The position numbers and the translations under genes are program-made. The notes under the pieces were generated by a model that had not been told where the DNA came from, made no database searches, and saw only the letters and a list, made by a program, of their open reading frames with translations. DNA of 64,000 nucleotides, from positions 144,476 to 208,475 of the forward strand of contig NZ_BMPW01000019.1 in assembly GCF_014647795.1 (NCBI RefSeq). Direction: 5' to 3'. How positions within the stretch are numbered: position 1 is the stretch's first letter; the number at the start of each line of letters is the position of its first letter. Source of the stretch: Actinoplanes campanulatus (GTDB lineage: Bacteria; Actinomycetota; Actinomycetes; Mycobacteriales; Micromonosporaceae). Of this stretch, positions 63,601 through 64,000 are shown piece by piece.

Positions 63601-64000
63601 GACAGTCTCACGGTCAGCGATCTCGACGACTAGCTGGTCACGCTCGGCGCCGAGCTCCTCGGCATCGCGTTCGGCCCGCATGATCTGGTCACGCAGCGAA
63701 GGTTCCACTCGTCTCTGGGCGCCGATCACACGGAGCGCGCAGGCGGAAAGGTCGCCATCGCGAGCGACCGCGAGGTCCGGGATCTCATCAGGTTCCAGCA
63801 CAAGGACACGCAGGCCCGACACCCACAGCTGAACTTGACCAACGAATGCCGCAGCCTCGTCGTCACGTCGGGCCTGCTGCACCCGGTGCAGCTCACCGGC
63901 CTGCGAAAGGGCCTCCGCCGCAGCACTGGCAAGGTCGGCATCTTCGTCTGCGCGGTGTTGAAGTCCTTGCGCCTCACTGATGTGGTCGCCGGCACGCCGC
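60640..64000 (-). CDS. jetC: JetC-like SMC/MukB-type ATPase (TIGR02680 family), 5' end outside window
   Basis: About 1,119 residues are visible; the frame is open at the right edge, so the Walker A region lies beyond it. Long coiled-coil arms (Ala/Glu/Arg-rich) surround a hinge-like part. The ATPase head near the C terminus has an SMC-like signature LSTGEKRLASMLPLLAA and Walker B RIAYIDELDAALD. It is the loop-extruding motor of the anti-plasmid complex; its partners JetA (DUF2397) and JetB (DUF2398) are expected just outside the window. The coiled coil contains a 68-residue tandem duplication (see repeat). Confidence 0.92.
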   Translation of the reverse strand, partial: RRAGDHISEAQGLQHRADEDADLASAAAEALSQAGELHRVQQARRDDEAAAFVGQVQLWVSGLRVLVLEPDEIPDLAVARDGDLSACALRVIGAQRRVEPSLRDQIMRAERDAEELGAERDQLVVEIADRETVQAAPPAPGWRPDRAGKRGAAFWDLVDFVPSVTEDRQAAIEGALLVGGLLDAWVDPHCLDAGPGDTLLRPAAAVNGPSLADVLVAHPSTDVSAEHVERILRGIPLSAPSVDGTVLAADQWHTPWLTAAAPPGWQPQYIGAAARAERQRRELERLRAELAELEPRVRAAEDKAVELRELLTVLGQEAHLPNFDSLQRERDLLVRANAAVVAAQAANLEATTRAGISATKAEDAWQTAAGSCANARVAVDTAAVEAATHASATAIRRLHESRTLAQLLVAAQAANLEATTRAGISATKAEDAWQTAAGSCANARVAVDTAAVEAATHASATAIRQLHESRTLAQLLVAAMTSRTARAGEKAALDTDADAMQLALTQAAQRDRQVRTSRAALTHFTDLEACLEALAASEADKDQAEAAEGRARGDFEQARAATDLARAERRRVATTQDGRQLPVERGALDEFEADVRRLAASCAAWSSSSDRLQMERGLAQKAARVAAEALTQAERAEAEAKDKRESADEQQYKLDEETRLYEQPYLDLVEELRVNTLTQEELGRQSNHHRELSRAAEILLVRLEEQAKRVAADLDAVHERRRIADEQLNELFDHDMIADITDGDSYRRPADFQQSIELAQRLTRHTNAEHARDQLKREGYLLNTELRRVADVFLRMGRHIIDQEFGTGGLRRIVLADSANAAETGNGMSLRQAVSDISGRLERLQNDYDEQLRKEIKESLLVQLRGQILTRIQLAHDIVDGISDTLKGVRTGVENVGVRIAWAPRTDDNEAAEALKHIQKPNGDGNYDDMYDFFATLLRTESGNETTAERIARVFDYRNWFAWKIEVTHKAFSDDAHPGEVFKEITSRKNPLDTLSTGEKRLASMLPLLAAIRSFYATPGHSGPRIAYIDELDAALDKTNLRTLLHLLRDWDFDVISTLPSMNKLLVPEVRSTAIHKIIKSAGGSRLTIPYIWDGMGLPQAVRIAAPAAHDGDEGNATA
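62567..62974 (-). repeat. 204-bp in-frame tandem duplication in jetC
   Basis: Copies 62567-62770 and 62771-62974 differ at only about three positions (one near the start and a CT/TC swap). Each encodes 68 residues of coiled coil beginning AAQAANLEATTRAG. Because 68 is not a multiple of seven, the extra copy shifts the heptad phase of one arm. Confidence 0.93.

Overview
High-GC DNA with frequent GTG/TTG starts and many 4-base start/stop overlaps, plus an Lsr2-type nucleoid protein. This points to an actinobacterium. Micromonosporaceae such as Actinoplanes is my guess, not something the sequence proves. No rRNA, tRNA or CRISPR array was found. Almost the whole window looks accessory.

Layout. 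(1) 1-4770: a coupled trio of ATP-grasp protein, PrpF/DAP-epimerase-fold protein and D-Ala-D-Ala-ligase-like ATP-grasp enzyme, running into a convergent purD. (2) 5110-7974: an IMP dehydrogenase (guaB) gene split by a complete IS701-family element (5823-7192) with 15-bp inverted repeats and a TTAA target duplication. Removing the element restores the frame exactly. (3) 8129-20422: an XRE regulator and a creatininase-family enzyme, then a tightly packed operon. It encodes the 7-deazapurine pathway from GTP to 7-carboxy-7-deazaguanine (folE, queD, queE). A phosphoribosyltransferase, methyltransferase, radical-SAM/SPASM enzyme, DegT-type aminotransferase, HAD phosphatase, two P-loop nucleotide kinases, a PurC-like amide ligase, a DEDD exonuclease and a DsbA-like protein follow. 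This is a candidate 7-deazapurine nucleoside biosynthetic cluster. There is no queC, nitrile hydratase or transglycosylase (TGT/DpdA), so it does not look like toyocamycin, queuosine or DNA-dG modification. (4) 20548-33993: a NUDIX gene, then a chain of overlapping genes: ABC exporter, nucleotidyltransferase, MazG-like pyrophosphohydrolase, MFS exporter, APH-type kinases, P-loop kinases, NUDIX, PCMT-type methyltransferases (one resembling the FxLD-system enzyme), a DUF402 nucleotide phosphatase and GNAT. Several very small ORFs bridge neighbouring genes here. (5) 34000-50500: looser, mostly single-gene cargo, with a frameshifted NUDIX gene, a YdcF-like protein, nucleotidyltransferase, NUDIX, GNATs, an S66 (MccF/LD-carboxypeptidase) peptidase, a nitrilase-family amidase, a stand-alone murF with a 3' frameshift, an SMR transporter, an ATP-dependent DNA ligase and an HNH-like protein. 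(6) 50571-59116: a secreted GH3 glycosidase, unknown proteins and lsr2. (7) 59492-64000: the distal half (jetD, jetC) of a type II-like Wadjet/TIGR02680 SMC anti-plasmid system. Its jetC carries a nearly perfect 204-bp in-frame tandem duplication and runs off the right edge.

How the parts may work together (inference). folE-queD-queE would make CDG. The phosphoribosyltransferase would turn it into a nucleotide, and the PurC-like ligase could amidate the 7-carboxylate. Aminotransferase, radical-SAM and methyltransferase steps would tailor it, and the exporters would remove it. The many MazG, NUDIX and DUF402 hydrolases would suit clearing toxic nucleotide analogues. The disrupted guaB could have been a pathway enzyme (as the GMP-reductase homologue is in toyocamycin-type clusters) or a resistant target copy. 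In either case this strain's copy is broken by the IS.
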